The notes under the pieces: model-generated
What the model was told of the DNA's origin: nothing
Databases searched by the model: none
The model's input: the letters and a program-made list of their open reading frames with translations, nothing else
Program-made: the position numbers and the translations under genes
From: Roseiarcus sp963726105
GTDB taxonomy: Bacteria; Pseudomonadota; Alphaproteobacteria; Rhizobiales; Beijerinckiaceae
Assembly: GCA_963726105.1 (NCBI GenBank)
Contig: CAVSBJ010000012.1
Span: forward strand, 434,001-498,000
Length of the DNA: 64,000 nucleotides
Direction of reading: 5' to 3'
Part shown: piece after piece, positions 40,418 through 48,712 of the stretch
How positions within the stretch are numbered: the first letter of the stretch is position 1
Layout of the letters: each line of letters begins with the position of its first letter

Positions 40418-41875
40418 ATGCGGTATCGAAGAAGCCTACCCCCAGGGACAGCAGTCGGCCAGATCGGGGCGACATCGTCGGCGCTCGTTCGCGGGTTCGT
40501 CGCGCTCCTCGTCGCTGCGGCAGGGTTTCTCGCGGCCGGCGTCGGACCCGCTGAAGCTCTGCCGAGCTACGCCCGTCAGACAGGACAGCCTTGCACGGCT
40601 TGTCATACCGCCTTTCCCGAACTCACCCCGTTTGGCCGCCGCTTCAAGATCGGCGGCTATACGGCCGGCGGCGGCGACTGGAAGGGACCACCCGTCGCCG
40701 CCATGTACATGGCGGGCTTCACCCATACGCAGTCGAACCAGGACTCGCCGCCCGCGCCCGGATTGCACACCAACGACAACCTCGCCTCGCAGCAAGTGTC
40801 AGGGTTCCTCGCCGGCCAGCTTTACGGCAATCTGGGCTCGTTCATCCAGATAACGGGCGATCCCACCAACTCGGGAACCGTGTTTGTCGACGCCTCCGAC
40901 GTCCGTTACGCCGATACGCTCAAACTGTTCGGCAAGGAGACGATCTGGGGCATCGACGCCAACAACACGCCAACCGTCGAAGACCCCTGGAACACGACGC
41001 CTTCGTTTGGTTGGCCGCAGATCTCCTCGACCATCGCCCCCGCCTTCGGGCCGCCCTTGACCCACATCGAGAACGGATATGGCCAGATCGTCGGCGGCGC
41101 GGGCGCATACGTGTTCTGGAACGACATGCTGTACGGTGACCTGACGTTCTACAAGGGGCTTCCGGTCCCGGTGCTGCAGGCTTTCAACACCGGCAACTCG
41201 ACAACCGACGCGCTGTCGCATGTCGCGCCTTACTGGCGCCTCGCGCTCGAGCCGCACTGGGGTCCGCACTACCTGATGGTTGGCACTTTTGGCATGTACG
41301 GGCAGATCACGCCCGGGCGCCAATATGGCTACGGAACGGACAACTATCTCGATGTCGGTTTCAACTCGCAATACCAGTATGACGGCGACCAATACAGCGT
41401 GACCGTGAAGCTCACCGACATCGTTGAATGGCAGAAGCTGAACGCCACCTACGCGCTGGGGGGGTCGACCAACCTCAGCAACACGCTCAACAGCTTCAAG
41501 GCCAACGCGTCATTTGTCTGGGATCACACCTACAGCATCGGCTTTGGCTATTTTAACCTCGCCGGATCCGGCGACTGCAATCTCTACGGATCGGGCAATA
41601 ACGTCAATTGCACCCCCGCCAGCATCGGCGGGTTCAACAACAGCTACATCAGCAGTCCGAACGGCGACGGCCTGATCCTCGACCTCGCCTGGCTACCTTT
41701 CAGCCACGGCGCGCCGTTTCCTTATTCGACCTGGAACGTGCGGCTCGGCCTGCAGTTCACCGACTACTTGCGCGTCTACGGCGGCACGAACAACTTCGAC
41801 GGCTCGTATCTGGGCGGCACGCATAACGCGCAAGGCAACAATTCCGTGTTCGCCTACGCGTGGTTCGCCTTCTGA
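40418..41875 (+). CDS. Outer-membrane beta-barrel with N-terminal monohaem motif (fused cytochrome-porin type)
   Basis: 485 residues. After a long signal region (cleavage near AEALPS), a single haem motif lies at the very N terminus of the mature protein: YARQTGQPCTACHTAFPELTP-FGRRFKIGGY. The rest alternates polar and aromatic residues in amphipathic strands (YGDLTFYKGLPV, WRLALEPHWGPHYLMVG, WNVRLGLQFTDYLRVYGG) and ends with Phe (AYAWFAF), the signature of a barrel inserted by the Bam machinery. ARQTG-CxxCH-FP-L-FGR-FK-GY followed by a barrel is the layout of fused cytochrome-porins such as Cyc2 of iron oxidisers. Whether this one oxidises iron is not known. Operon with two dihaem cytochromes upstream. 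Confidence 0.82.
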   Translation: MRYRRSLPPGTAVGQIGATSSALVRGFVALLVAAAGFLAAGVGPAEALPSYARQTGQPCTACHTAFPELTPFGRRFKIGGYTAGGGDWKGPPVAAMYMAGFTHTQSNQDSPPAPGLHTNDNLASQQVSGFLAGQLYGNLGSFIQITGDPTNSGTVFVDASDVRYADTLKLFGKETIWGIDANNTPTVEDPWNTTPSFGWPQISSTIAPAFGPPLTHIENGYGQIVGGAGAYVFWNDMLYGDLTFYKGLPVPVLQAFNTGNSTTDALSHVAPYWRLALEPHWGPHYLMVGTFGMYGQITPGRQYGYGTDNYLDVGFNSQYQYDGDQYSVTVKLTDIVEWQKLNATYALGGSTNLSNTLNSFKANASFVWDHTYSIGFGYFNLAGSGDCNLYGSGNNVNCTPASIGGFNNSYISSPNGDGLILDLAWLPFSHGAPFPYSTWNVRLGLQFTDYLRVYGGTNNFDGSYLGGTHNAQGNNSVFAYAWFAF

Positions 41876-41989
41876 CCCATGGCTTGGGACCAGGAAGCGA
41901 AGGCTGCCGACTGAAGCGGGCGTCGAGCAAATTGCGAAACCGCGTTTCGCCGTCGCAGCCCGAACAGGCGGCGCGGCGGTGGAAAACGT

Positions 41990-42205
41990 CTAGCGGAAAG
42001 GATGCCGGCTCGCCGGGATCTTCGCCTCCTTGGCCAGCCGCAGGACCACATCGCTCATGTCCTCGCCCGACATGCGGGCCGCGTCCAGCTTGGCGGCCAG
42101 GCCTTTTGGCATCAACACCCTGTAGACGCCGCTTTTTCTCGACTTCGCAATCACGCCCTCTCGGACCAACTCGAACGCCGCGGCTGTCAGATCAACCTCG
42201 ATCAT
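41990..42205 (-). CDS. Small hypothetical protein
   Basis: 71 residues, soluble, helix-rich: MIEVDLTAAAFELVREGVIA, YRVLMPKGLAAKLDAARMSGE, DMSDVVLRLAKEAKIP. The same frame extends upstream without a standard start (FGRLYLTPAHRAAKEAM), so the N terminus may be lost or mutated. It resembles small proteins with a ribbon-helix-helix-like part, but no family is claimed. Convergent with the haem-porin gene. Confidence 0.45.
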   Translation of the reverse strand: MIEVDLTAAAFELVREGVIAKSRKSGVYRVLMPKGLAAKLDAARMSGEDMSDVVLRLAKEAKIPASRHPFR

Positions 42206-42868
42206 CGCTTCCTTCGCTGCCCTGTGCGCCGGCGTGAGGTACAGGCGGCCAAAGACGACGAGGGTGTGCGTATTCGCTGAGCAAGTCTAACAATAGATAA
42301 GCCATCCCCGCTCCACAAATCTGGCGAGAAGAGCAATTGCGGTTCAGGGCCGATGTGGTTTCAATGTTCAGCGGTGTGGGTATATGTGATCAGAGACAGC
42401 GCGCCTCACGATGGCTGTTTGGCGTCGACAATCGTCGTGGTCGGCGACGCCGGGGGCGAAGGCAGATCTCGAACCGGGTCGCGCTTGAGGTTTTCATCGC
42501 GGCGACCATTCCGGAGTCTGCGACCTGGGCGCTGCTCCTCGTCCCGCCGCCCATCGTGGCGTCGCTGCGAAGCCGCCGGCGGGCGCTCGCGAACAGCAGG
42601 CGGCGCGCGAGCGAAGTCTGGCCCGCGCCGACACAGCCAGCGAATAAAAGTCCCGCTTGAGGTATTATGCCTTCGCCTCGCTGGCCCCCTGGCCGGCAAG
42701 GCCGATTTGCGTCAACGCTCGGGCCTGAATGCGAATGTGGAGCCGTGGGAAAAGCCGCGCCGGTCTTTCCTCTTTAATTCTCAATCTCCGCCCTCGTCCT
42801 AAGGCGCCCCGAAGGGGCTTCGGAGGGCGCTCCGGCATGCGCCGATCGGGCCCTGCCGCCTTGAGCGC
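42206..42868. other. Intergenic region with a degraded PEP-CTERM tail
   Basis: No intact gene. At about 42496-42615 the plus strand reads ATIPESATWALLLV followed after a garbled stretch by LRSRRRALANSRRR, the pattern of a PEPxxWA-CTERM sorting tail (PEP-like box, hydrophobic helix, Arg cluster), so this may be the end of a decayed exported protein gene. The helix is interrupted by Pro, suggesting an indel. Confidence 0.35.
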
Positions 42869-44279
42869 CCTTCGAGACGCGAGGCTCCGCCTCGCTCCTC
42901 AGGATGAGGTTCGAGACGCGAGGGCTCTGCCCTGCGTGGCTCTCGCAGCTCTGATCGCGCTTCTCCCCGTCCCTGCCGCCGCTCAGGATATCGCGCCGGC
43001 CGTCTCCCCCGACCGCATCGATGACGCGCCCTCGATCAAGCCCGACCCCTATCCCGACTTCGACACTTTCGCCTGGCGCGCCTTCATCGCGCTCAACTGG
43101 CCCTCGCTGACCGATCCTGCTCATCGCGGCGAACCCGACCGCGCGAAGATGCTCGGCGATCCGGGGCCCCGCGTCTGGGAGACCTTCAAGGCGCGCTACG
43201 AACTGTTCCAGGTCGGTTCCGACGGGCGTCCGATCGCGCCAAAACACTGGGCGACCTATGAAGCAGCGAATCCGTGCGGAACGGATGTCGACAATCGCGC
43301 CAAGACGCTCGCGACCTTCACGCCCTTCATGGATTTCAACCAGTCCGCTTTCTTGCCGGGCGTCGGCGCCAATCCGCTGGTGGCGCAAAATCGAACCTAT
43401 ACTCGCTATGAGGGGCGCCTCAACGAACCCGAATATTCTGCGCTCGCGGCTCACGGCTGGAGCCTCGGCCAGACCCTGCCCGATCCGTCTCACCCCGCGG
43501 AACTGCCCGTGGGCTCGATCGCGGTCAAAGCCGCATGGCGCCCTTTGACCGCAACGGACACGCCGGCGATCCGGGCGCGCTATTATGTGGTCGAGAACGC
43601 GAACATCGTCGACGTCGGCAGGACGCTCGCAGCGGGCCATACGGTCTGTTCGCAAAGCGATGTCGCGCTGGTTGGGCTGCACATCGTGATCCGGACGAAA
43701 GACCGGCCGCAAGGTCTGTGGAGCACGTTCGAGCATGTCGACAACGTGCCGCCGGCCGGCGAGGGCGTAGCGCGCGAGCCCGACGCCAAAGACGCGGGCG
43801 CGCCCTATTCCTATTTCGACGCCGCGAAGCCCAAGCTCGGCCTTTGGCCCGCCTTCGGCCTGCCCGACACTTTGCCGGTCAGCATGGATCATCCGCCCAA
43901 GCTCGACCCCATACCCATGCAGGTTGTCCGCCGCCATCCGATCCATGCCTCGACCATGGCCTTGAACCGGGCCTATTGGGCGGCGCCGGGAATCAAGGGG
44001 ACCGTGTGGGAGCACTACATGCTGGTCGCGAGCCAATGGCCGACAATTCCCGCCCCCGCCGGTCCGCGAAACGATGGCGGCTACTTTCCGGGTCTGCCGC
44101 TCGCGGCCGACGCGCCGCGCGAGAATTACCAATCGGCGGACGCTCCACACGAAAACCTGGTCAACACGACGATCGAGACCTATTTCCAGGACCCGCCGTC
44201 GAGCTGCATGGCCTGCCACCAGAGCATCTCCAACGCGCTCGGGCGCAACTTCGTCGGCATGTTGGGCAGCTTCCGCTAG
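42837..44279 (+). CDS. Exported cytochrome-like protein with a C-terminal haem motif
   Basis: About 480 residues. A short hydrophobic signal (VALAALIALLPVPAAA) follows a repeat-derived N terminus, so the real start may be GTG 42936 rather than ATG 42837. The mature protein is soluble-looking: FDTFAWRAFIALNWPSL, WETFKARYELFQVG, LVGLHIVIRTKDRP, WSTFEHVDNVPP, and one CxxCH at the very end (SSCMACHQSISNALGRNF). I do not recognise the family by name; the W/F-rich N-terminal motif and late haem site recur in proteins near oxidoreductase genes. It probably acts in the periplasm, possibly attached to the haem-porin system 1 kb upstream. Intact. Confidence 0.75.
   Translation: MRRSGPAALSALRDARLRLAPQDEVRDARALPCVALAALIALLPVPAAAQDIAPAVSPDRIDDAPSIKPDPYPDFDTFAWRAFIALNWPSLTDPAHRGEPDRAKMLGDPGPRVWETFKARYELFQVGSDGRPIAPKHWATYEAANPCGTDVDNRAKTLATFTPFMDFNQSAFLPGVGANPLVAQNRTYTRYEGRLNEPEYSALAAHGWSLGQTLPDPSHPAELPVGSIAVKAAWRPLTATDTPAIRARYYVVENANIVDVGRTLAAGHTVCSQSDVALVGLHIVIRTKDRPQGLWSTFEHVDNVPPAGEGVAREPDAKDAGAPYSYFDAAKPKLGLWPAFGLPDTLPVSMDHPPKLDPIPMQVVRRHPIHASTMALNRAYWAAPGIKGTVWEHYMLVASQWPTIPAPAGPRNDGGYFPGLPLAADAPRENYQSADAPHENLVNTTIETYFQDPPSSCMACHQSISNALGRNFVGMLGSFR
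42869..42909. repeat. REP-like palindromic intergenic repeat
   Basis: A motif starting CCTTCGAGACGCGAGG with a perfect hairpin GCGAGGC-tcc-GCCTCGC (42879-42895) and ending CTCAGGATGAGG. Palindromes of this type (fragments such as CCTCATCCTGAGGAG) are widespread between genes in Hyphomicrobiales. Here it overlaps the predicted N-terminal codons of the next gene, which makes that gene's long N terminus doubtful. Confidence 0.6.
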
Positions 44280-44386
44280 TGGATCGGACGATCCCAAGCT
44301 GTCATTTCGCGATGACGGTCGCGGTTCGACCCAAATCAAAGTTGCTCTCGTTCAAGAGCGACGCATTGGCGATTGACTGGGCGCCG

Positions 44387-44405
44387 ATTTAGAATCATTC
44401 TAAAT
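44387..44405. promoter_or_regulatory. Irr box (iron control element)
   Basis: ATTTAGAATCATTCTAAAT, a perfect 9-bp palindrome with one central base, contains TTTAGAA-TCA-TTCTAAA, the consensus ICE motif bound by the iron-response regulator Irr in alphaproteobacteria. It lies 86 bases before the start codon of HiPIP copy 2. Irr normally represses iron-using functions when iron is scarce, which fits an iron-sulfur protein as target. Confidence 0.78.
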
Positions 44406-44490
44406 TAGGTTTGGAACCATCCCAACCTGGCGCAGCGGTTCGCCGGACTGGCAAGCCCCGCTTCACGAGTCATCGACAGAGGAGGCGCTC

Positions 44491-44754
44491 ATGCGTGAGA
44501 CCTGCAACACATCCGGCGTCAGCCGCCGCACTGTCCTTCTTGCCGCTGCCGGCGCCGCCCCCGTGCTGGCGCTGACGGGCGGGCAGGCGCAGGCCAAGAT
44601 CGCGCAAACCGCGGTCCATTATCAGGCCACGCCAAAGGACGACCACCAGTGCGACGGCTGCAACTTCTTCATCGCCCCGAATGGCTGCAAGATGGTGGAC
44701 GGCGACATCGCGGCGACCGGCTGGTGCGCGCTCTGGGTGAAGAAGGCGGCCTGA
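44491..44754 (+). CDS. High-potential iron-sulfur protein (HiPIP), copy 2
   Basis: 87 residues with a twin-arginine signal (SRRTVLLAAAGAAPVLAL, ending AQA) and HiPIP cysteines Cys54, Cys57, Cys66 and Cys79 (QCDGCNFFIAPNGCKMV, GWCALWVKKAA). Very similar to copy 1 at 37391 (CDGC, APN-C, GWCALWVKK shared). AGAGGAGG precedes the start. An Irr-box palindrome upstream suggests iron-dependent expression, a control that copy 1 seems to lack. Periplasmic electron carrier. Confidence 0.94.
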   Translation: MRETCNTSGVSRRTVLLAAAGAAPVLALTGGQAQAKIAQTAVHYQATPKDDHQCDGCNFFIAPNGCKMVDGDIAATGWCALWVKKAA

Positions 44755-45193
44755 GCGCGGCGCTGAGCGCCGATTGAGGCTCGGATCCAGCCGCTGGGCG
44801 CCAACTTCCGCGGTGGTTATGCGGCGAGGAGCGATGGCGCAGCGTCGAGATCGGCCCAATCGTCGCGGCCGTCTTCGCGACTCAGGTTCCCCGACCCGGC
44901 GGTTCCGCCGCCCTGCGTAGCGTGGACGCGCTTCGAGCTGAATTCTAAAAACGAATTGCCTAAGGTTGTGCGAGGTTGTGCAAACGGGGGTTAACCTCAG
45001 GAAATCATTGACGCGCGTAAATTTGGGGCGCATTGCTGAAGCCGCGTCGGTTGAAAGAGCGCTTGACCAAAGCGTTAATATCGGGGATTATCGTTTTGCG
45101 GGACGAGGTTGCAGTTCCGCAGCGTAGGTGTTTTCAAACTCGCGTTGCGGCAAACCCATTCGTCATCAGACGGTTTTAAAGGGGGAAAAGGTA
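44755..45193. other. No gene seen
   Basis: About 440 bases between HiPIP copy 2 and the PEP-CTERM gene. Contains an AT-richer patch (44935-45060) that probably includes the promoter of the gene at 45194; no operator recognised. Confidence 0.4.
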
Positions 45194-46018
45194 ATGACAC
45201 GCTCATTGCGAATTGACGGCAGGCGGCTCAGGGGTCTTGGTCTATCGGTTTTTGCTCTCTCGCTTGCGGCCTACGGTGGGCAGGCGGCAGCGGCGGTTCT
45301 TCCAGTTCAGAACCTTACGTTCACTCAGTTTAACCCGGGGAACTTCCCGCCAAAGACCCTGTTCACGAACGCCGATCCGGTCGGCTGGACCGGGGGCACG
45401 GGTCTCATCTCGATTGACGCTCCAGGCACGGCCACCCAACCCGGCGGTCCCGGCAACGCCTATCCCGTCTACGGTCCCTTCGCTGATCCTCCGCCGGGCG
45501 GAAACTTCATCCAGGCGGACGGCAATCCGACCTTCGAGACATCGTTCAACCAGGTCATCAATGGCTTGACGGTAGGCACGGACTATTCGCTGAGCTTCTG
45601 GCAGGCCGCTGGACAGCAGCAGGGATTTAGCGGCGACACGACGGAGCAATGGAAGGTTTTTCTTGGTACCGGCACCTTCTCCGTCAATTGCGGCGCCAAT
45701 CCATGCACGGTGAGCACCACGGGTGATATGACCGAGCACGACACGGCTCTCATGAACACCCCGTCCCAGGGGGTTCACGGTTGGGAATTGGTGTCGATGG
45801 ACTTTCTGGCCAGCGCGAGCTCCGAGACCTTGAGCTTCCTGGCCTGGGGCGACAACGGAAACACGACCAACCTTCCGCCGACGGTGTTCCTCGCTGGAGT
45901 CAATTCGCCGTCGCTGGTCCCTGAGCCCTCGACCTGGGCGATGATGATCATCGGCTTCGTCGGCCTCGGGTTCGTCAGCCGTCGCCAGCTGAAGAAGCGG
46001 GCTCTTGCAGCCAGCTAA
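45194..46018 (+). CDS. PEP-CTERM-sorted exported protein
   Basis: 274 residues. Signal peptide (LGLSVFALSLAAYGGQAAA) and a beta-sandwich-like middle part with many Thr, Ser and Asn (GTDYSLSFWQAAGQQQGF, GVHGWELVSMDFLAS), two Cys close together (NCGANPC), and a C-terminal sorting tail VPEPSTWAMMIIGFVGLGFV followed by SRRQLKKR, the PEPxxWA-CTERM form. Expected to be cut by an exosortase and released or anchored at the surface, often in exopolysaccharide or biofilm contexts. Exosortase not in view. A strong terminator follows. Confidence 0.87.
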   Translation: MTRSLRIDGRRLRGLGLSVFALSLAAYGGQAAAAVLPVQNLTFTQFNPGNFPPKTLFTNADPVGWTGGTGLISIDAPGTATQPGGPGNAYPVYGPFADPPPGGNFIQADGNPTFETSFNQVINGLTVGTDYSLSFWQAAGQQQGFSGDTTEQWKVFLGTGTFSVNCGANPCTVSTTGDMTEHDTALMNTPSQGVHGWELVSMDFLASASSETLSFLAWGDNGNTTNLPPTVFLAGVNSPSLVPEPSTWAMMIIGFVGLGFVSRRQLKKRALAAS

Positions 46019-46042
46019 GGCTGAAGCTTAACTGAGTCTAGA

Positions 46043-46088
46043 CAACGCCCGGGAGAGGCCTAGCGTTTCTCGCGGGCGTTGCTATTTT
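46043..46088 (+). terminator. Rho-independent terminator
   Basis: CAACGCCCGGGAGA (46043-46056) and TCTCGCGGGCGTTG (46068-46081) form a 14-bp stem with one mismatch, followed by CTATTTTT. Ends the PEP-CTERM gene. Confidence 0.8.
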
Positions 46089-46119
46089 TGGCGCTGGACT
46101 TCTGTGCTAGGAAGCCGCA

Positions 46120-47022
46120 GTGACATCACTCTCCGCCTATCCGCATCTTTACGTTTATTTTCTCGAGCTCGTCAGAGCGTGCGTCTGGCTGCTGATCTTG
46201 TCGCTCGTCTTCATTCCGCTCGAAATGCTGTTCCCGCTGCACAAGGAGCGGGCGTTTCGTGCGACGACGCTGAGCGACCTTGGGTTCTATTTCGTCAGCA
46301 CGTTCCTTCCGCCGTTCGTGTTGCTGATCCCGCTCACGATCGCCGCATATCTTGCCTTCAAAATCGTCCCCGGCGGGTGGCGGGCCGAGGTCGCATCCTG
46401 GCCGGTCTGGGTTCGCGGGCTCGCCGCCTTTGTGGTGGCCGACCTTGGCTTCTACTGGGGCCATCGTTGGACGCATCAGTTCCCCCTGCTCTGGCGTTTC
46501 CACTCGGTCCACCACGACCCCAAGCACGTCTACTTTCTGATCAGCGCGCGCGCCCACCCGATAGACAACGCCTTCATCCGGCTATGCGGGCTGATCCCGA
46601 TCTACATTCTCGGATTCGGCGCGCCGCAAAGCGTGCAGGGAACGATGATCGCGACCCTGCTGATGCTCCTCGTGACGTTCTGGGGCTTTTTCATCCACGC
46701 GAACGTGCGCTGGCGTTTCGGCCCGTTCGAGTGGCTGATTGCGACGCCCGCGTTCCATCTGTGGCACCATACGCTTTCGGGACCGCGGGACCGCAACTTC
46801 GCCTCGATGCTGCCGTGCTGGGACTGGCTGTTCGGGACGAGTTACCTCCCAGACGAATTGCCGACCGATTACGGGATCGACCATCCTTTGCCGCAAAGCG
46901 TGCTTGGCCAAATGGTCCATCCGTTCTTGCCGTCGGCCGGCGGGGGCGAACGTCCTCCGATCCAATCGCAAGGACCGGCGGCGCGCCCAGGCCTGACCGG
47001 AGAACAAGGGCAGCGCGCCTGA
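46120..47022 (+). CDS. Sterol desaturase/fatty acid hydroxylase family protein
   Basis: 300 residues, integral membrane. Hydrophobic segments (ACVWLLILSLVFIPLEMLF, FVLLIPLTIAAYLAF) surround the di-iron histidine motifs HRWTHQ, FHSVHHD and LWHHT, the usual set of the fatty acid hydroxylase superfamily. Last 50 residues are Pro-rich and probably disordered. Substrate unknown (lipid, hopanoid or carotenoid are typical). GTG start at 46120; a plus-strand gene of its own, with the carboxylase beta gene 105 bases downstream. Confidence 0.88.
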   Translation: MTSLSAYPHLYVYFLELVRACVWLLILSLVFIPLEMLFPLHKERAFRATTLSDLGFYFVSTFLPPFVLLIPLTIAAYLAFKIVPGGWRAEVASWPVWVRGLAAFVVADLGFYWGHRWTHQFPLLWRFHSVHHDPKHVYFLISARAHPIDNAFIRLCGLIPIYILGFGAPQSVQGTMIATLLMLLVTFWGFFIHANVRWRFGPFEWLIATPAFHLWHHTLSGPRDRNFASMLPCWDWLFGTSYLPDELPTDYGIDHPLPQSVLGQMVHPFLPSAGGGERPPIQSQGPAARPGLTGEQGQRA

Positions 47023-47127
47023 GCGAGAGGCCGCAACTCGGCGCATCTCTCAAGCAACCCCATTCGAGCGACCTGCTCCTCGTGCTACGCTTTCGCCGAA
47101 GGCAACTTTCAGTTCCGGGAGCCACTG

Positions 47128-48660
47128 ATGAAAGAGATGCTCGCCCGTCTCGACGCCCGCCGCGAGCGCGCCCGTCTCGGCGGCGGCAAGGAGCGCATCG
47201 CGGCACAGCACGCCAAGGGCAAGCTCACCGCGCGCGAGCGCATCGAACTCCTCCTCGATCACGACTCGTTCGAAGAGTTCGACATGTTCGTCGAGCATCG
47301 CTGCGACGACTTCGGGATGGCCGCGACCAAGATTCCGGGCGATGGGGTGGTGACCGGCTGGGGCACGGTGAACGGTCGCACCGTGTTCGTATTCGCCAAG
47401 GACTTCACGGTGTTCGGCGGCTCGCTTAGCGAGACGCATGCGCAGAAGATAACCAAGATCCAGGACATGGCGCTCAAGAACCGCGCCCCGATCGTCGGCC
47501 TGTTCGACGCCGGCGGCGCCCGCATTCAGGAAGGCGTCGCGGCGCTCGGCGGCTACGGCGAGGTCTTCCAGCGCAATGTGCTGGCCTCAGGCGTCATTCC
47601 TCAGATCTCAGTGATCATGGGTCCGTGCGCAGGCGGCGATGTCTATTCGCCGGCGATGACAGATTTCATCTTCATGGTGCGCAACACGAGCTACATGTTC
47701 GTCACCGGTCCGGACGTGGTGAAAACGGTAACCAACGAAACCGTAACCGCTGAGGAACTGGGCGGGGCGCAAGTGCACACCACCCGGTCCTCCATCGCCG
47801 ACCGGGCCTATGACAACGACGTCGAGGCGCTGCTGCAGATGCGCCGGCTCATCGATTTCCTCCCCGCCTCCAACCTCGAACGATCGCCTGTGTTGCCGAG
47901 CTTCGATGATCCCGACCGGAGCGACGTCTCACTCGACACACTCATTCCGGACAATCCCAACAAACCCTACGACATCAAGGAGCTGATCCTTAAAGTTGCG
48001 GACGAGGGTGATTTCTTCGAGATCCAGGAGGCGCACGCCAAGAACATCGTCACCGGCTTTGCCCGGATCGCCGGATCGACGGTCGGAATCGTCGCCAACC
48101 AACCGCTGGCGCTGGCCGGCGTGCTCGATTCCGACGCCTCGCGCAAGGGAGCGCAATTCGTGCGCTTCTGCGACTGCTTCAATATTCCAATCATAACCTT
48201 CGTCGACGTGCCCGGCTTTCTGCCCGGCACTGCGCAGGAATACGGCGGGCTCATCAAGAACGGCGCGAAGCTCCTGTTCGCCTATGCCGAAGCGACGGTG
48301 CCCAAGGTCACAGTCATCACCCGCAAGGCGTTCGGGGGCGCCTATGACGTCATGGCGTCCAAGCACTTGCGCGGCGACATCAATCTCGCCTGGCCGACGG
48401 CGCAAATCGCGGTCATGGGAGCCAAGGGGGCGGTCGAAATCATCTTCAGAGCGGACGTCAGCAATCCCGTAAGGATCGCTGAAAGGACAAAGGAATACGA
48501 GGACGCTTTTCTGTCGCCGTTCGTCGCTGCCGAACGTGGTTACATCGATGAGGTGATCATGCCGCACGCAACCCGCAGGCGATTATCAAGGGTGCTGGCG
48601 ATGCTCCGCAACAAGAAGCTCGAGAACCCCTGGAAGAAGCACGACAACATCCCGCTTTAA
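47128..48660 (+). CDS. pccB: Propionyl-CoA carboxylase beta subunit
   Basis: 510 residues, a full biotin-dependent carboxyltransferase subunit. GLFDAGGARIQEGVAALGGYG, VIMGPCAGGDVYSPAMTDF and VDVPGFLPGTAQEYGG and RKAFGGAYDVM are the CoA- and biotin-binding motifs of the two crotonase-like halves. Converts propionyl-CoA to methylmalonyl-CoA with the alpha subunit (50872), important for odd-chain and branched-chain breakdown and for the ethylmalonyl-CoA pathway. No frameshift. The alpha subunit lies 2.2 kb downstream instead of adjacent, the gap being filled by small genes and a transposon-like element. Substrate is inferred from length and the alpha partner. Confidence 0.92.
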   Translation: MKEMLARLDARRERARLGGGKERIAAQHAKGKLTARERIELLLDHDSFEEFDMFVEHRCDDFGMAATKIPGDGVVTGWGTVNGRTVFVFAKDFTVFGGSLSETHAQKITKIQDMALKNRAPIVGLFDAGGARIQEGVAALGGYGEVFQRNVLASGVIPQISVIMGPCAGGDVYSPAMTDFIFMVRNTSYMFVTGPDVVKTVTNETVTAEELGGAQVHTTRSSIADRAYDNDVEALLQMRRLIDFLPASNLERSPVLPSFDDPDRSDVSLDTLIPDNPNKPYDIKELILKVADEGDFFEIQEAHAKNIVTGFARIAGSTVGIVANQPLALAGVLDSDASRKGAQFVRFCDCFNIPIITFVDVPGFLPGTAQEYGGLIKNGAKLLFAYAEATVPKVTVITRKAFGGAYDVMASKHLRGDINLAWPTAQIAVMGAKGAVEIIFRADVSNPVRIAERTKEYEDAFLSPFVAAERGYIDEVIMPHATRRRLSRVLAMLRNKKLENPWKKHDNIPL

Positions 48661-48712
48661 GACGGCCTCTTCGCCGACAGTCTTTCGACGCCCGGGCGAC
48701 TGAAATATCGGC

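Noticed and set aside
42774..44339. Minus-strand open frame of 521 codons
   Set aside because: Mirror of the haem-tailed protein gene on the plus strand; no signal peptide or motif, and the plus frame has both.
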